Positions 23,043 to 35,360 of a stretch of 64,000 bases of DNA are shown one piece after another. This stretch comes from Mikania micrantha (taxonomy: Eukaryota > Streptophyta > Magnoliopsida > Asterales > Asteraceae), in contig CM018682.1 of NCBI GenBank assembly GCA_009363875.1, positions 58,116,031-58,180,030 on the forward strand, written 5' to 3'. Each line of letters opens with the position of its first letter. The first letter of the stretch is position 1. Made by a program: the position numbers and the translations under genes. Below the pieces are notes generated by a model. The model did not search any database. It was not told the origin of the DNA and saw only the letters and a program-made list of their open reading frames with translations.

Positions 23043-24399
23043 TAAAAACTTAAAATAACCAGAATCTGAAACGAAAAAAATCCAATATTCAAATCGTATC
23101 CGAAATTGCAAAAAATAATCCAAATTCTTATTCAGATAGCTTATGGACAAATAACCATTTTTTATTTAGATCGGATCGGATATCAGATATACATAATATT
23201 TCTTATTTAGATCGGATATTCGAATGCAAGTCAAACAAACCCGATAGAAATTTTTTATTCAAGTTATTCATGCATAAAAATCAAGTCATGTTATTTAATG
23301 TATGCAAATAAATTCAAATATGATAATTGTATTTCTTTTCTGAGTTGACATGCTATCGACTCAGAATAATGCGTGTTACACTACTTCGACCAAATAATTC
23401 AATCAAACACTAATCAACACGATAATATATTAGCTTCTAGGAGCTTCTCGATTGCAACTTTTAACATAACAACTCATGCACTAACCAGTGGTGGATATAA
23501 GAATTTTGTTAGACTTAAAATATGGGCCAGGTCAAAATAGTTGGGTCAAGAAAACAACTATTAAACCAAAAAAATAATTTTTTTACAAAATATATTAAAC
23601 AAAAAAAAATATTTTTTTTTACAAAATAACAGTTAAACGTTAAATATACTTAAAAAAACATAATTTATTAAATATAATAGAAAATTGTACACATTATAAT
23701 TGTGCTTTACATGTTTTCAGCATTTGAAACGATCATAGTTAATTATACCAATTATTTGTGAAATTAATAAAACATGGACGAATACCAATCATGTTAAGTT
23801 TTTCAAAAGATAAAGGTCAAAATCGAAAACTATCTTTGGTTTATTTGGAACTAAGTTAGTACCCCGTGTATTACACAGGATGAATAAAAAAATATCATTA
23901 ATTAATAGTTGACAATAAAAATTTAAACTATATAAGATGATTTTTTTAATATAAAATATGATGAAATACAATTTCATAGATTAAATTAGAAAATAATTAT
24001 ATTATTTTTTTAAACACTAATAGCTTCAAAGTTTGTTTCTTTAAATATTTCGTTTTGTAAAATTATTTTTAAAAATTATATATTTTATAATAATTTGTTT
24101 TTTTTTAAAAAGTTTTTTTTAATATAAAAATATTTTTAATGTATTAAAAAAGTCTTATTTTTAATTTAAAATGTGTGAAAAGTATATTTAATATTTAATA
24201 TAGGATATATTTAATAGGAGAGAGAGGAGGGAAAAAATTATCAAGGTGTTCTAGAAATGTGTCAAGTGTCCCTACAAAACCTTTATTTATTAGTTAAGTA
24301 AGATTTAAATATCTTTAGGACGGATAAGTTTGGGACCATATATGTAAGTTATAAAACCTAAGAATCAAAAAATAATAATAATAAAAGCACAATAACCAT
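23007..24399. other. AT-rich intergenic sequence
   Basis: No gene seen. A TA-tract at the left end, a segment with repeated 'ttagatcggat' near 23166-23220, and a possible hAT-like end (cagtggtggatat) near 23486 with no partner found. Confidence 0.4.
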
Positions 24400-25201
24400 C
24401 AGAGGCGTACCTATTATAGTGTCATGGGGTTCGACCGACCCCCATGAACTTTTAATTTTCAATGTTAAATATATGATTTGATCTCGACCGACCCCCTAAA
24501 AATTTTGTCTCTGACCCCCATGAAAATTTGACGAACTAGGTAAAGCTCAATTTAAAATTATTTTAAAGCCAACAATAAAAAAATAATATCCATATAACGC
24601 AATATCCATTACTAATGTTGAAACTCAATTAACAATTAATAATTTATTTAATCAGCCATAGTTCATTTAAAAAAGTAATAAGACCCAATTTATATATTAA
24701 GTGATTGAATTTGATCTTCAGAATTCATGTTTGGTTCGCTTCTAAAAATAGATTAAAGTAATAACTTACTAATATACATTGTTTTCCCCCACATCACAAC
24801 AACTGTAATTTATAGATTGAGTAATTATTGTGTAAGTTGAAACTTATTAACATAATGAGCAAATTAGTTTATTTGTGTATAATTTGTTTATTTAGGTAAT
24901 ATGAAACCTTTTTTTAAAATAAAATTTAAGCATTCACTTTTTTATTATCTTCAATTCATAAATTTAAACGATATTCTTTTGAATTATGTCGAAAAAATCA
25001 ATTTTATCATATCATCCTAATAAATGAGATGATAACTTAGCGTGTTTTTATTATGTATTTGTGATTTAGTTTAGTTTTATCAATTTTTTGTGATCCGACC
25101 CGATTCCATTTGAATTTGTCAAAAAAATAAAATAATTAACAACAAATAATTATTCAAAAAAAATCCCGACCCCATAAAAAAAATTTCTAGGTCCGCCACT
25201 G
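24400..25201. mobile_element. Non-autonomous hAT element, 802 bp
   Basis: Terminal inverted repeats CAGAGGCGTACC and (other strand from 25201) CAGTGGCGGACC, with a perfect 8-bp target duplication ATAACCAT at 24392-24399 and 25202-25209. These are hAT hallmarks. The interior is AT-rich without a transposase frame; short 'cgaccgaccccc' motifs recur near the left end. Confidence 0.85.
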
Positions 25202-25209
25202 ATAACCAT

Positions 25210-26238
25210 CTCAGTTATTATGTTTTAAAACAGGAAATGCACACATCTAACTATATTTAATCATTTTAAATCTAACTTGTTTTTGGGTTAGTTAATATTA
25301 ATATTTTGTTATTCTTTGTTGTTACAATTTATCGATTGTTAACTTAACTTTACCATGAGTGTTACGAGACTGACTCTGAATCGAACAAGATTAAACATGA
25401 CCTTGAATGTTAACAATGCAAATAAAATCTGTAACGCTATTGGAAAATTTAAAAGCGTAAATAATATTAAAAAAATTCATTCGGCATAAAACTCATGACA
25501 CACAATGTTATACATTTAATCACGAAAAAGAAGGTTGAGTCCTACCGATATATCAAACTCGATCTTAGTGGCGGTGACACCATCACAAATATCATAATAC
25601 AGAAAAAAAAAAAGATGATTACAACTGCCAATTCTTCGCAAACTCTAAATTTAACTCATCATAAAAGTAATTGACACTCCTAAAGAACAGGAACTCAAGC
25701 GCATAAAGTTGGTAATTATAAATTAAAATAATTAAATAAAAAAAACATGAACCCATCCTCAACACAACATTAAAAATCGGACTCGTAAAATGCTAAATTT
25801 AACCTCGTTGCAAAGCAGTCGTCACTAAAAATTATAGTCGTAAAACACTAAATGAAGCCCATCGCAAAGATCCATCACTCACAAGAAGACAAACTCGAAT
25901 ATAAGCGTCCAATATTAATCGTAGAACCAAAAAAATTAAAATGTGCCCAGTCTTAATATCTAGTGTCAAAAAAAACATGAATCAACATAAGCTACCATAA
26001 TAAAAATCACAATTTTAAAAGGAAAAAAAAAACAGGAAAGGTTATGCTATTTTTTTGACCAAATGCTAATGTTAACCAAAACAAAATTAACATCTGGTTT
26101 CAGTGATTAAAAAAAATTGTTAGCCTTCCAAAAACTGTTTACTTAAGTTCCAAAATGTATACATAAAAATTTCATAAAACCAAAATAATTGTTTATTTTC
26201 AAAAGGTACATATATGACAAATGTATGAAACTAGGGTG
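25210..26238. other. AT-rich intergenic sequence
   Basis: Nothing recognisable. Between about 25560 and 25990 short phrases such as 'catcacaaa', 'gtaaaacac' and 'aactcg' recur loosely, as in decayed repeats. Confidence 0.35.
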
Positions 26239-26790
26239 AAACCCGCGCTTCGCGGCGGTAATCGGGGCAATTGATAATAAAGTTCTGACATAAATGTTTA
26301 CCGTTGTAAAAATGGGCATTTGAAACATGAAAACGAATCTATAAACACCAAATAAAAAAGTCCGAAGATATTTAAAAAACATTTATACACGCGCTTCGTG
26401 GCTTTAATCGGGCCAATTGATAATAAATACAAGACTTGAACCAGATTTAAAAAAATTATACCCGCGCTTCGCGGCGTTAATCGGCCAATTGATAATAAAT
26501 GCAAGACTCGAACCAGATTAAAAAAAATAATTTATACCCACGTTTCGCGGTGTTAATCAGGCCAATTGATAATAAAAGCAAGACTCCAAGCAGATTAAAA
26601 ATATATATATACCCACGCTTCGCGGCGTTAATCGTTGCAATTGATAAGAAATACAAGACTCGAAACAGATTAAAAAAAAAAAGAATTACAACCGTAAGAT
26701 TAAAAAGATATATACCACGCTTCACGGCGTTAATCGGGGCAATTAATAAGAAATACAAGACTTCAAACAGGTTAAAAAAAGAATTACAAC
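26239..26790. repeat. Minisatellite with a conserved cgcgcttcgcggcg hairpin
   Basis: Six imperfect tandem units of about 75-110 bp. Each has a GC-rich core (forms of cccgcgcttcgcggcgttaatcgg), then 'caattgataataaat', 'caagactcgaac' and 'agattaaaaaa'. The core can fold on gcg...cgc. Unit length varies through A/T runs. Minus-strand frames across it (26298-26504, 26477-26827) are repeat artefacts. Confidence 0.8.
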
Positions 26791-27354
26791 TGTACCAACG
26801 TCGGATCCTTACAAAAAAAATTACCACTGTTCGGATATCGTTAAAAAAAAATTTTTGCCCTTTTCTTTGACTTTATTGTGTAAAAAAAATAATAAAAAGT
26901 GGCCGTTTTTTTTGGCCTTGGGGTAAAAAAAAAAAAAAAAAAAAAAAACTAATTACAACATCAAGTTGAAAATGTATGTATTTATAATATTACCAAAAAA
27001 GGAGATTATTGGGCACACAATGGATAATTTTAATTAATATCGGTACTTTCACTATAAATTGTGCCAAGTAACACGAGTACTTGCACTATCCATTATTTTA
27101 AGAATATTTATCAAGTGGAGGTTGAATTGCTTAAATGATTTTTATTGACGCACTACAAATTGTTTCCAACATCGATTGATAATTTAATATTAATATATAA
27201 CATGAATGGATTTACATGAAATTTTGATATCTATATACGATTAAGTTCAACCAAATAATATTTTTATCATAAAAAATAAAAAAAATTAGCTCAAATTTAA
27301 GAGTGGAAATTTAAAATTTTTTAGAGAAAAGTTGTTAGAAGTTAATTTAATTAT
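26791..27354. other. AT-rich intergenic sequence
   Basis: A poly-A tract of about 24 near 26925-26948; otherwise nothing recognisable. Confidence 0.4.
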
Positions 27355-28145
27355 AATCACTTTCTCCTCACATTTTGTAAACATTCATAACTTTTACATA
27401 CGATATTATTTTTTCAAAAAAAATATATCATAAAAACGAACATTTTTTTATCTTTAAAATGAGTATAGTGTTGCTATAAAAATAAAAAAATTTCGGCTCA
27501 TTGTGTCTAATTATCATCATTGTATCTGTTTTAAACGTTTGTGTATAATTATCTTTTTTTTGTTTATCTTACACATAATTGTGTCTTTTTTACAGGTAAC
27601 CATGTTTTTTTTAAAAATCATTTTGTTTTTTATATTTGTCATTGTATCATCCTTGCTTAACATTATGTATTCTGCAATATCATTATTTTTTAAATTGTTT
27701 AAGAAAACACAACATTGAACAGAGATACAATTACCTGTACAAAAAACACAATGTCTATATAAAATACACAATGACCTATACAAATTGTTCATGCAAGTTA
27801 TTGTGTATTTTTTACAGGTAATTGTATCTTTTTTAAATATTATTGTGTTATTTATATTCATCATTGTGTCATCTTTGCTTGACATCATGTATTCTGCAAC
27901 ATCATTGTGTGTTAAATTGTTCATGAAAATACAACATTGAGTGAAAACACAAAAGACACAATAATCTATACAAAAGACACAATAACTTATACAAAAGACA
28001 CAATAAACTAAAAAAACAATTTTTTTCCTATAGCAACACTATACTAATTTTGAAGGTAAAAATACTCATTTTTATGGTATATTTTTAAAAAAAAAATAAT
28101 TTCGTATGTAAAAGTTATAAACGCTTAAAGAAAGTGAGGGAATTT
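27355..28145. mobile_element. Foldback MITE, copy A
   Basis: About 125-bp inverted arms at 27355-27480 and 28020-28145 with the family core (aacttttacatacga, tcataaaaa, gagtatagtgttgctat). The interior is built of 'attgtgtc' and 'acacaat' motifs. It shares interior and arms with the copy at 34160-34740. Frames inside mirror each other and are not genes. Confidence 0.7.
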
Positions 28146-29003
28146 GATAAAAAACAACAAAAGTAGTCATTAATAAAATACCCTCCAACAACTTGATTTA
28201 TCACAACAATTGATTAATGATCTAATAGCTCAAGATCTTTCTTAAGTTTTTTAGCTTAACTTAACCCAAGTTATATAATCGAGATCTTTATTTCTCCTCT
28301 CAATAAAATAAATAAATAAATATTATTGATAAATTTATTTGAGTTAAATGATGTTGCTTCTGTTAAGGTTAATCGTTCATATATGGCTGACAAAACATGC
28401 CTTGTTGTGTTTAACAGGTTGAATACAACATGATTGATGCAAAAATAAAATATGAAAACGACTTGTTTAACACTTGGCTTTGTGATTTAATTATGGCATG
28501 TCTATGTTTTATATATAAAAATGAAAAATGATAAAGCATAATCTTCTAATTTTTATTATTTTAAATAAGTAAAAAAATATATAGTGTAATTTTTGCTAAA
28601 CGTATGTAATTGTCTTATCAGGTACCTATAGTACGTAGAACTGCAGAGTCTTGATCACCGACGCAAATACATGTCCTTAATGATTATAGGATTGTAGAGT
28701 CTTGATCACCGATGCAATTAAATATATGTTAGTAAATAATCTTGATCACAGTGTCTAGTTAGATTTGATTTGTTATTTTACAATTTACTTGCATACTAGT
28801 ATGTTTACTGATTTTTGAGTCACTTGTCGCGAATCACCAACAATTTCTATTGATGTCGTTATTTGACTGGCTAGGATATACGATGAAATGAACAGCAAGC
28901 ACGGACCTTAGATGAGGCCTTCGTGAATATATGTTTTAAAACAACAAAGCAAATTTTCACCACTATTATTATTAATATTAATTGAAGGACAAGAAGTGAA
29001 CCT
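28146..29003. other. Intergenic sequence without a gene
   Basis: AT-rich. The phrase gtagagtcttgatcaccga occurs twice in variant form near 28640 and 28693. Nothing else recognisable. Confidence 0.4.
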
Positions 29004-29020
29004 AGCTATTTGATCTTTGT

Positions 29021-29736
29021 GGTGGCAATTCAAATGGTATGTTTAGCGTCAAATCCTTAAGGTCTTTATGTTCAGAGGCTGTTGCAGCTGGTGCTCCCTT
29101 TGTTTTCCAATGTAGTAAATGGGTTCCGGGTAAGGTTAACTTATTCGCTTGGAAGGCTCAGTTGGGACGAATCCCTACTAAAGATGCTTTGGCTAAAAGA
29201 GGATTAATAATCGGATCTCCTTTATGTGTTCTATGTGGGGATTGTAACGAGTCCACTATTCATTTGCTCTCGTCTTGCTACGTAGCTTCTATGATCTGGC
29301 ATGCTATTTCGAATTGGTGCGGTTTACAATCAATCTACGCTTTCTCGGTGAAAGATCTATTGGAGACTCATACTTATGTTTCTTGGAATCAAAATAAAAA
29401 AGAAGTATTGTATGTGATGATATTAACTGCCATTTGGTGTATTTGGAGAGAAAGGAACGCGGTGGTTTTTAATGGCAAACGTCACACGTATCAAAGCTTA
29501 TTCACTGAGGTACAATGTTCAACTTTCTTTTGGGTGAAACATCGCGGTGGATGGAGCTCTTTGACTTGGGAAGAGTGGTGTAAGTTTGATATGTAATATT
29601 TTATTTCGGTGTACTGTGTGTATATACTTTTTTGGTGAATTTTGCTTTCTGTATTTGTTGTCCAAGTGAGCTATTAAGCACCTTGCTGGCTCTCTTGGTG
29701 GTTTTCAATGGAAATTTGCCGTTCAAAAAAAAAAAA
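29021..29736 (+). mobile_element. 5'-truncated LINE with poly-A and target duplication
   Basis: Flanked by a 17-bp target duplication with one mismatch (agctatttgatctttgt at 29004-29020; agctatatgatctttgt at 29737-29753) and ended by a poly-A tail near 29724. Contains only the 3' end of ORF2 (29039-29596) and a 3' untranslated region of about 130 bp, the usual result of incomplete target-primed reverse transcription. Confidence 0.88.
29039..29596 (+). pseudogene. LINE ORF2 C-terminus: RT zinc-binding domain
   Basis: 185 aa without a stop. The WVPGKVNLFAWKAQLGRIPT segment and the Cys/His cluster LCVLCGDCNESTIHLLSSC (residues about 60-80) identify the zf-RVT domain found after the RT in plant L1-type LINEs; TAIWCIWRERNAVVFNG (about 130-145) is also typical. 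Endonuclease and RT are absent, so this is a fragment, not a gene, although the remaining frame is clean, which suggests recent insertion. Confidence 0.88.
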
Positions 29737-29790
29737 AGCTATATGATCTTTGTTCAACAGTTTTCAAGATATGCTTTCTTTATCTATGAA

Positions 29791-30432
29791 TAGGCATGTA
29801 AACGAACCGAACGAACACGAACACATGCATGTTTGTGTTCGTTCATTTAAACTTAACCGAACACGAACACGAACACCTTAACGAACATGAATTTTGTGTT
29901 CGTGTTCGTTTATTAAGAAAATGAATATGTTCGTGTTCGTTTGTGTTCGTTCATTAATAAATTAAACGAACTGTTCATGAACATAAACGAACACAAACGA
30001 ACTAAAATAAACGAACAAACATAAATGGACATTTTTTTAACACCATTGAACAATTATAAACGAACATGAACACTATTAAACAAACATAAACGAACACAAT
30101 TGAACAAGTATAAACGAGCACAAACGACAAATCTCTTAAATGTACGTACATATCATTCGTAAATTAGTCAATTAACCGAACAAAAACTAACATTACATAG
30201 TTAACGAACATAAACGAACACAAATAAACGAACGTAAATAAACGAACATAACCGAACTGTTCATGAACATAAATAAACGAACACAATGTGTGTTCATGTT
30301 CGTTCATTTAATTAAATGAACACAAATTGTATGTTCGTGTTCGTTCATTTATTAAATAAACGAACATAAACGAACTTCTTACCGAACAGTTCACGAACAG
30401 TTCATGAACTGTTCGGTTCGTTTAGAGGCCTA
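29791..30432. mobile_element. hAT-type MITE of 'gaac' repeats
   Basis: Ends TAGGCATGTAAACGAACCGA and, on the other strand, TAGGCCTCTAAACGAACCGA, inside a perfect 8-bp target duplication TCTATGAA (29783-29790, 30433-30440). The interior consists almost wholly of 'aacgaacac' and its complement, so the 642-bp element can fold back along its length. Confidence 0.88.
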
Positions 30433-30634
30433 TCTATGAACCAAATACACATAATTTGTATACAACAATTAACTTTTGCACTGAATTCAAAAGCAATCAA
30501 TTTACATTTACTTGCATAAAAACCAACATCAAATAGTGTAAACCGTACCTTCATCATCTATATCTTATTCCAACACTTTTTCTTTTTTTAATAATTTGGC
30601 TCTTTAAACCCTTTCTTTAATTACTTAGTGTAAT

Positions 30635-33600
30635 TCAAGCACATCCTCCAGGAGCAAACCCTACCTTTCCACCAGGCAAATCATACACAACTGTCAATGT
30701 CTTTTGTTGAACATTCCCAAATATACCAATGTCAGAATCATCCCCATTTGGAGCAAAAGCTAAGCACACTTGTTGAATACCATTTGCATAAAGTATCCCT
30801 TGTGGTGCAATATCCACATTTGTATTCCCACCCCAAAACATGCTTATCTTTGGTATTCTAACTGTCGTAAAATTGCTTAAATCATAGCAAGTATCAAGTA
30901 TGGATAACGCTTTAGTTAACGGGTATTTTGCCATTTCCGCTCTAAACGTTTTACTTAAAACAGAGTAAGCGGTTGGAGGGAGCCGTGTGATGACAGTTCC
31001 TGAGTCTATGATCATACCTGATGTCACAAACACGGTTGGACTTATTGGTAGTTTGGTTCCACCAACCGACATACCTAACAAATCAAGCCCATAGAATGTG
31101 GTCCCTTGTGAGTTCGAGAGTGGCGTGTACTTAGCATTGCTACCAGCTCCTCTGGTTCCAAACATTAAGTAGCCTGTTGAGCTCGACCTTGATGGTAAAC
31201 AATACGCGAAAACTTTAGAGTATTTGTTCGCGGTTTGTGACACGATCGACAGTTTATCGCGACCTAGTCCTAGCAACCCGGCTGCACCACCAAAGAGTCC
31301 TTGGTTGTTTTGACCACACCCAAAGTAGAAATCATCAATTACATCTTTCGGAGTTAGGGTAAGCTTATCTGTTCCAAAGAATCCAACCGAGAAAGACTGA
31401 TCACCATATTGAATGCCATATACACATGTCGATGAGCTGCAACCGGGGGTGTTGCCCGTGGCGGATGTGAGGTCAGAGCAGTAGGATGAGGTGCATGAGA
31501 TGTTGGTGTATGTGGTTGACCCTGAGGGTGCAAATATGGGTTCTTGTTGATTGTAACATGACCGTGCACATGGTTGACACTGGGTCCACGTTAGGTCACT
31601 CCCTGTGTCAAAAATGAGTGAAAGGTCCTTTTTTGGTGTGCCTAATCCAACGGTAACAATGTAATTACCTGACCCTATTGTGCTGCCGGATTTTGCCGGG
31701 AGAGTGGTCTTGGAGCCGAGTGCATCTCTTTTCACGGTGTTAATGGCTAACTTAGCACGGATCGAGTCAACTCGGGATTGATCATGGGTGAAGATTTGTT
31801 CTACATTCAAGGGTTTAACCATGTATTCACTGAACTTGGAACATGGCCCATGTTTGTGAACCACTTCTAGTGATCCCCTTTTTTTGCCACCTGGTTCATG
31901 AATTTTGATCATATTTAGTGATTGCATGAAAATAAAAAATATCAAACAAAGAAGAAAAATATTTAATTTAGTGATCATATAAAAATAAGGATAGAAAATA
32001 TGACAATATTTAATTTGTTCTTATTAAATTTTTCCGTGTTCAATCCGTTGGTAAATGCTAGGGGTGTGCATAGTTCGGTTTTGACCTAAAACCATAACTA
32101 TAACCGAGATGTCGGTTAAACCAATATGATAACCATAACCAATCGGTTATGGTGGTTTCGGTTAAGCGGTTATGATGGTAATAACTGGTTGATTATAGGT
32201 CGGTTAACCATTAAATATATTCAATAATATTAATATCAATTAACAAAACGATATCCATGAATTCAAACAAACGATTAAAAAAAACGAGAACAAAACGATA
32301 AAATCTAATACAAAAATTCAAACAAACATTCAAAATATTGAAATGCCAAAATTCCGATAAAATATGGGTGGTGGACGTTTAAGTACAATCTTCATTATTT
32401 TAAGAAAGTGATAAAGGAAATTAGGAAAATGTTTTTTGCCGACATTTTAGGGGGATCAAATAGACACCATAAATTAGAAATTTATTTGAACTTTGATATC
32501 TTCTGGTATAAATACAATTAAAGATTTATATATTGTTTAATGATTTAAGCGGTTCGGTTTGGTTATGGCGGTTATAGAAAAGCAAAAATTCAATAAAAAA
32601 TAAAGTAAAAAACAAAAACAAATGTTTTCATGTTTTTTAAAAAAATTGTCCCTACCACTAAGTATAGTCATGTAAACAGAGAGATTGTATTTAACTCAAT
32701 CTTTAAAATTTAACTCCTAAACTCATTTATGAGTATAAATTTTAAAATATTGAAAAACAAATGTGATTCACAATAAAGTTTTTTTGTTGTTGTTTAAATT
32801 AAAAAATTAACTGATGTACACCACATATTTTTCTAGTATATATATTAGATGACCTGATTTATGTTTAAGTTTTAACTTTTTAATATTCAATTACTATAGA
32901 TACAATTTATACACACACACACATATATATATAGGAGAAGGATCAAATACATGTGCTTCTTAACGTACTAAACGTAGGATGGCTTTTGAACCCTTTGATC
33001 AAACTAATCAATGGGTAAGATCTAGTGGTCCCCACTTTATACCACTTTCTCCACAAAACAAGCGTATAATATAACTGGAAGGGCAAAAGAGGAACAACCA
33101 CATTTTCTATCTTAAAACAAGTTCCACTCGTTTTTTAAAAATTAAATAACTTTTACATGCTTTATTATTTTTTTAAAAAAATTACACCATAAAATTGAGA
33201 ATTTTATTATCTTTAATTTGAGTATAGTATTGTTATAGTTCTTTTTAAAAAAAATGACGTGGTCCGTGATTTTTATGCTTGGTACGTGATTATTGGTACG
33301 TGATTATGCAGTTGGTCATTTGGTCATGCATGTTAGGTGACGGTCCGTGATTTTTATATAACGTGGTCCGTGATTATTGGACCGTGATTATACATTTTGT
33401 TCTTGATTATATATGTTAAAATACGGTATAAGATTGTTATATAATGTGGTCCGTAATTATTAGACCGTGATTATCCTAGTGGTCCTTGATTATGAGGGTT
33501 AAATGTCAGTCTGTAATTATATAAATCACAGTTTGTAATTTTATATGGACAATAATGCCTTTTACCCTGATGACACATGACGCGTTCCTATTGCTTCCTA

Positions 33601-33637
33601 TGTTTAGCACGTTAAATTAATATGTACGTTAACCGTC

Positions 33638-33703
<66 letters not shown>

Positions 33704-35002
33704 GAAGGTTCAATTGTTAAATCACTTTTATTATGATAACACGTATAACTCCGGCAAGATCAATCCAAATCTTTGTGTTCTTTCTTTAAATATCATTATT
33801 ACAGATAAATAACACTTTCTGTTTTTATGTGTATGTATAAATTTATCACATTTTAAGATTTAAAAGCATTGTAATTTTAACTTACATTGTACCTAAAATT
33901 ATAAATCCTGTTAATGTAACCAAACTTACAATGATTTTAAATCTTAAACGGTGATAAATTTACAAATACACATAAAAAAGAAAATATTGCTTATGTGTTT
34001 TAATGATATTTAAAAAAAGAAAACAAAGATTGGGATTGATATTTAAAATAACGATATTGTTTATGGGTTACCACAATAAGAGTGGGCTAACAATTGAACA
34101 TTCCCATATATATATGTCTATATATTTGTAGCTTAAACTAAATATTAAGGATCACTTTTCGTCGTCTTTTTTAAAGGTTTATAATTTATACATACGATAT
34201 TGTTTTTTAAAAATGAGTATAGTGTTATAAAAAATGCAATTTTTTCAGTTTATTATGTCTAATTACCGTCATTGTGTCTTTCTTAAACGTTTGTGTATAA
34301 TCACTTTTTTTTGTTTTTCTTACAAACAACTATGTCTTATTTACAAGTTATTGTATTTTTTTAAAAGTATTGTGTTATTCATACTCCTCATTATGTTATC
34401 TTGCTTAACATTATGTATTATGCAATATCATTGTGTCTTGATTTGTTCAAGAAAACACAACGTTAAACAAGAAACACAAAAGACATAATGATCTGTACAA
34501 AAAATATAATAACATGTACAAAAGACAAAATGATCTGTATAAAAGATATAATGAATTGAAAAAAAATTTTCTTTCCATATAACATGTACAAAAGACATAA
34601 TAAACTGAAAAAACAAAATATTTTCTATAGCAACATTACTCTCATTTTGAAGATAAAAAATGCTCATTTTTATGGTATAATTTTTTTCGAAAATAATGTT
34701 GTATGTAAAAGTTATAACGTTTAAAGAATGTGTAAAAATTTGATAAAAAGTTAACAAAGGTGATCATTACTAAAATACAATTTAACAACCTGGTTTAATC
34801 ATATCCATTAATTAATGATTTAATAGCTCATAATATTTCTTAGCCTTTTTAAGGATAAAAAATGTTATTTATTTTAACCTAACCCTATATATATATATAT
34901 ATATATATATGTAAAGAGAGAATGATGATTTGAAAGAGAACCTAAAAAAAGAGATTAAGAGAAAATTGGTTTCGTGTATGAAAAACAAATAGCAACCCTT
35001 TT

Positions 35003-35064
<62 letters not shown>

Positions 35065-35310
35065 CTTATTTTCATATAATTTTCAAAGATATTGCACATA
35101 AACATAGAAAAGACATTCCAATAAAAAAAATATTTATTTGTAAAATATTATATGTGTTTAGCTTCTTTTAAAGTTTCTTTTATTTTATTTTTATTAACAC
35201 GGCCCTTCATGTGTTTATCTGGCAAAGTCTAAAAAAGTATGTAAAAATATGTTTTTCCAAATGAGAAAATGAGGTTTTTATACGTTTTTCGAAAAAGAAA
35301 CACATAATTA

Positions 35311-35360
<50 letters not shown>

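Noticed and set aside
23486..23530. hAT-like end cagtggtggatat
   Set aside because: No matching opposite terminus or 8-bp duplication found.
26477..26827. 116-aa frame over the minisatellite as a repeat protein
   Set aside because: It only reads the tandem DNA repeat; the opposite strand has a similar frame, and the A/T spacers vary freely.
27517..27924. Frames on both strands inside the foldback element
   Set aside because: Mirror images caused by the inverted structure; low-complexity translation.
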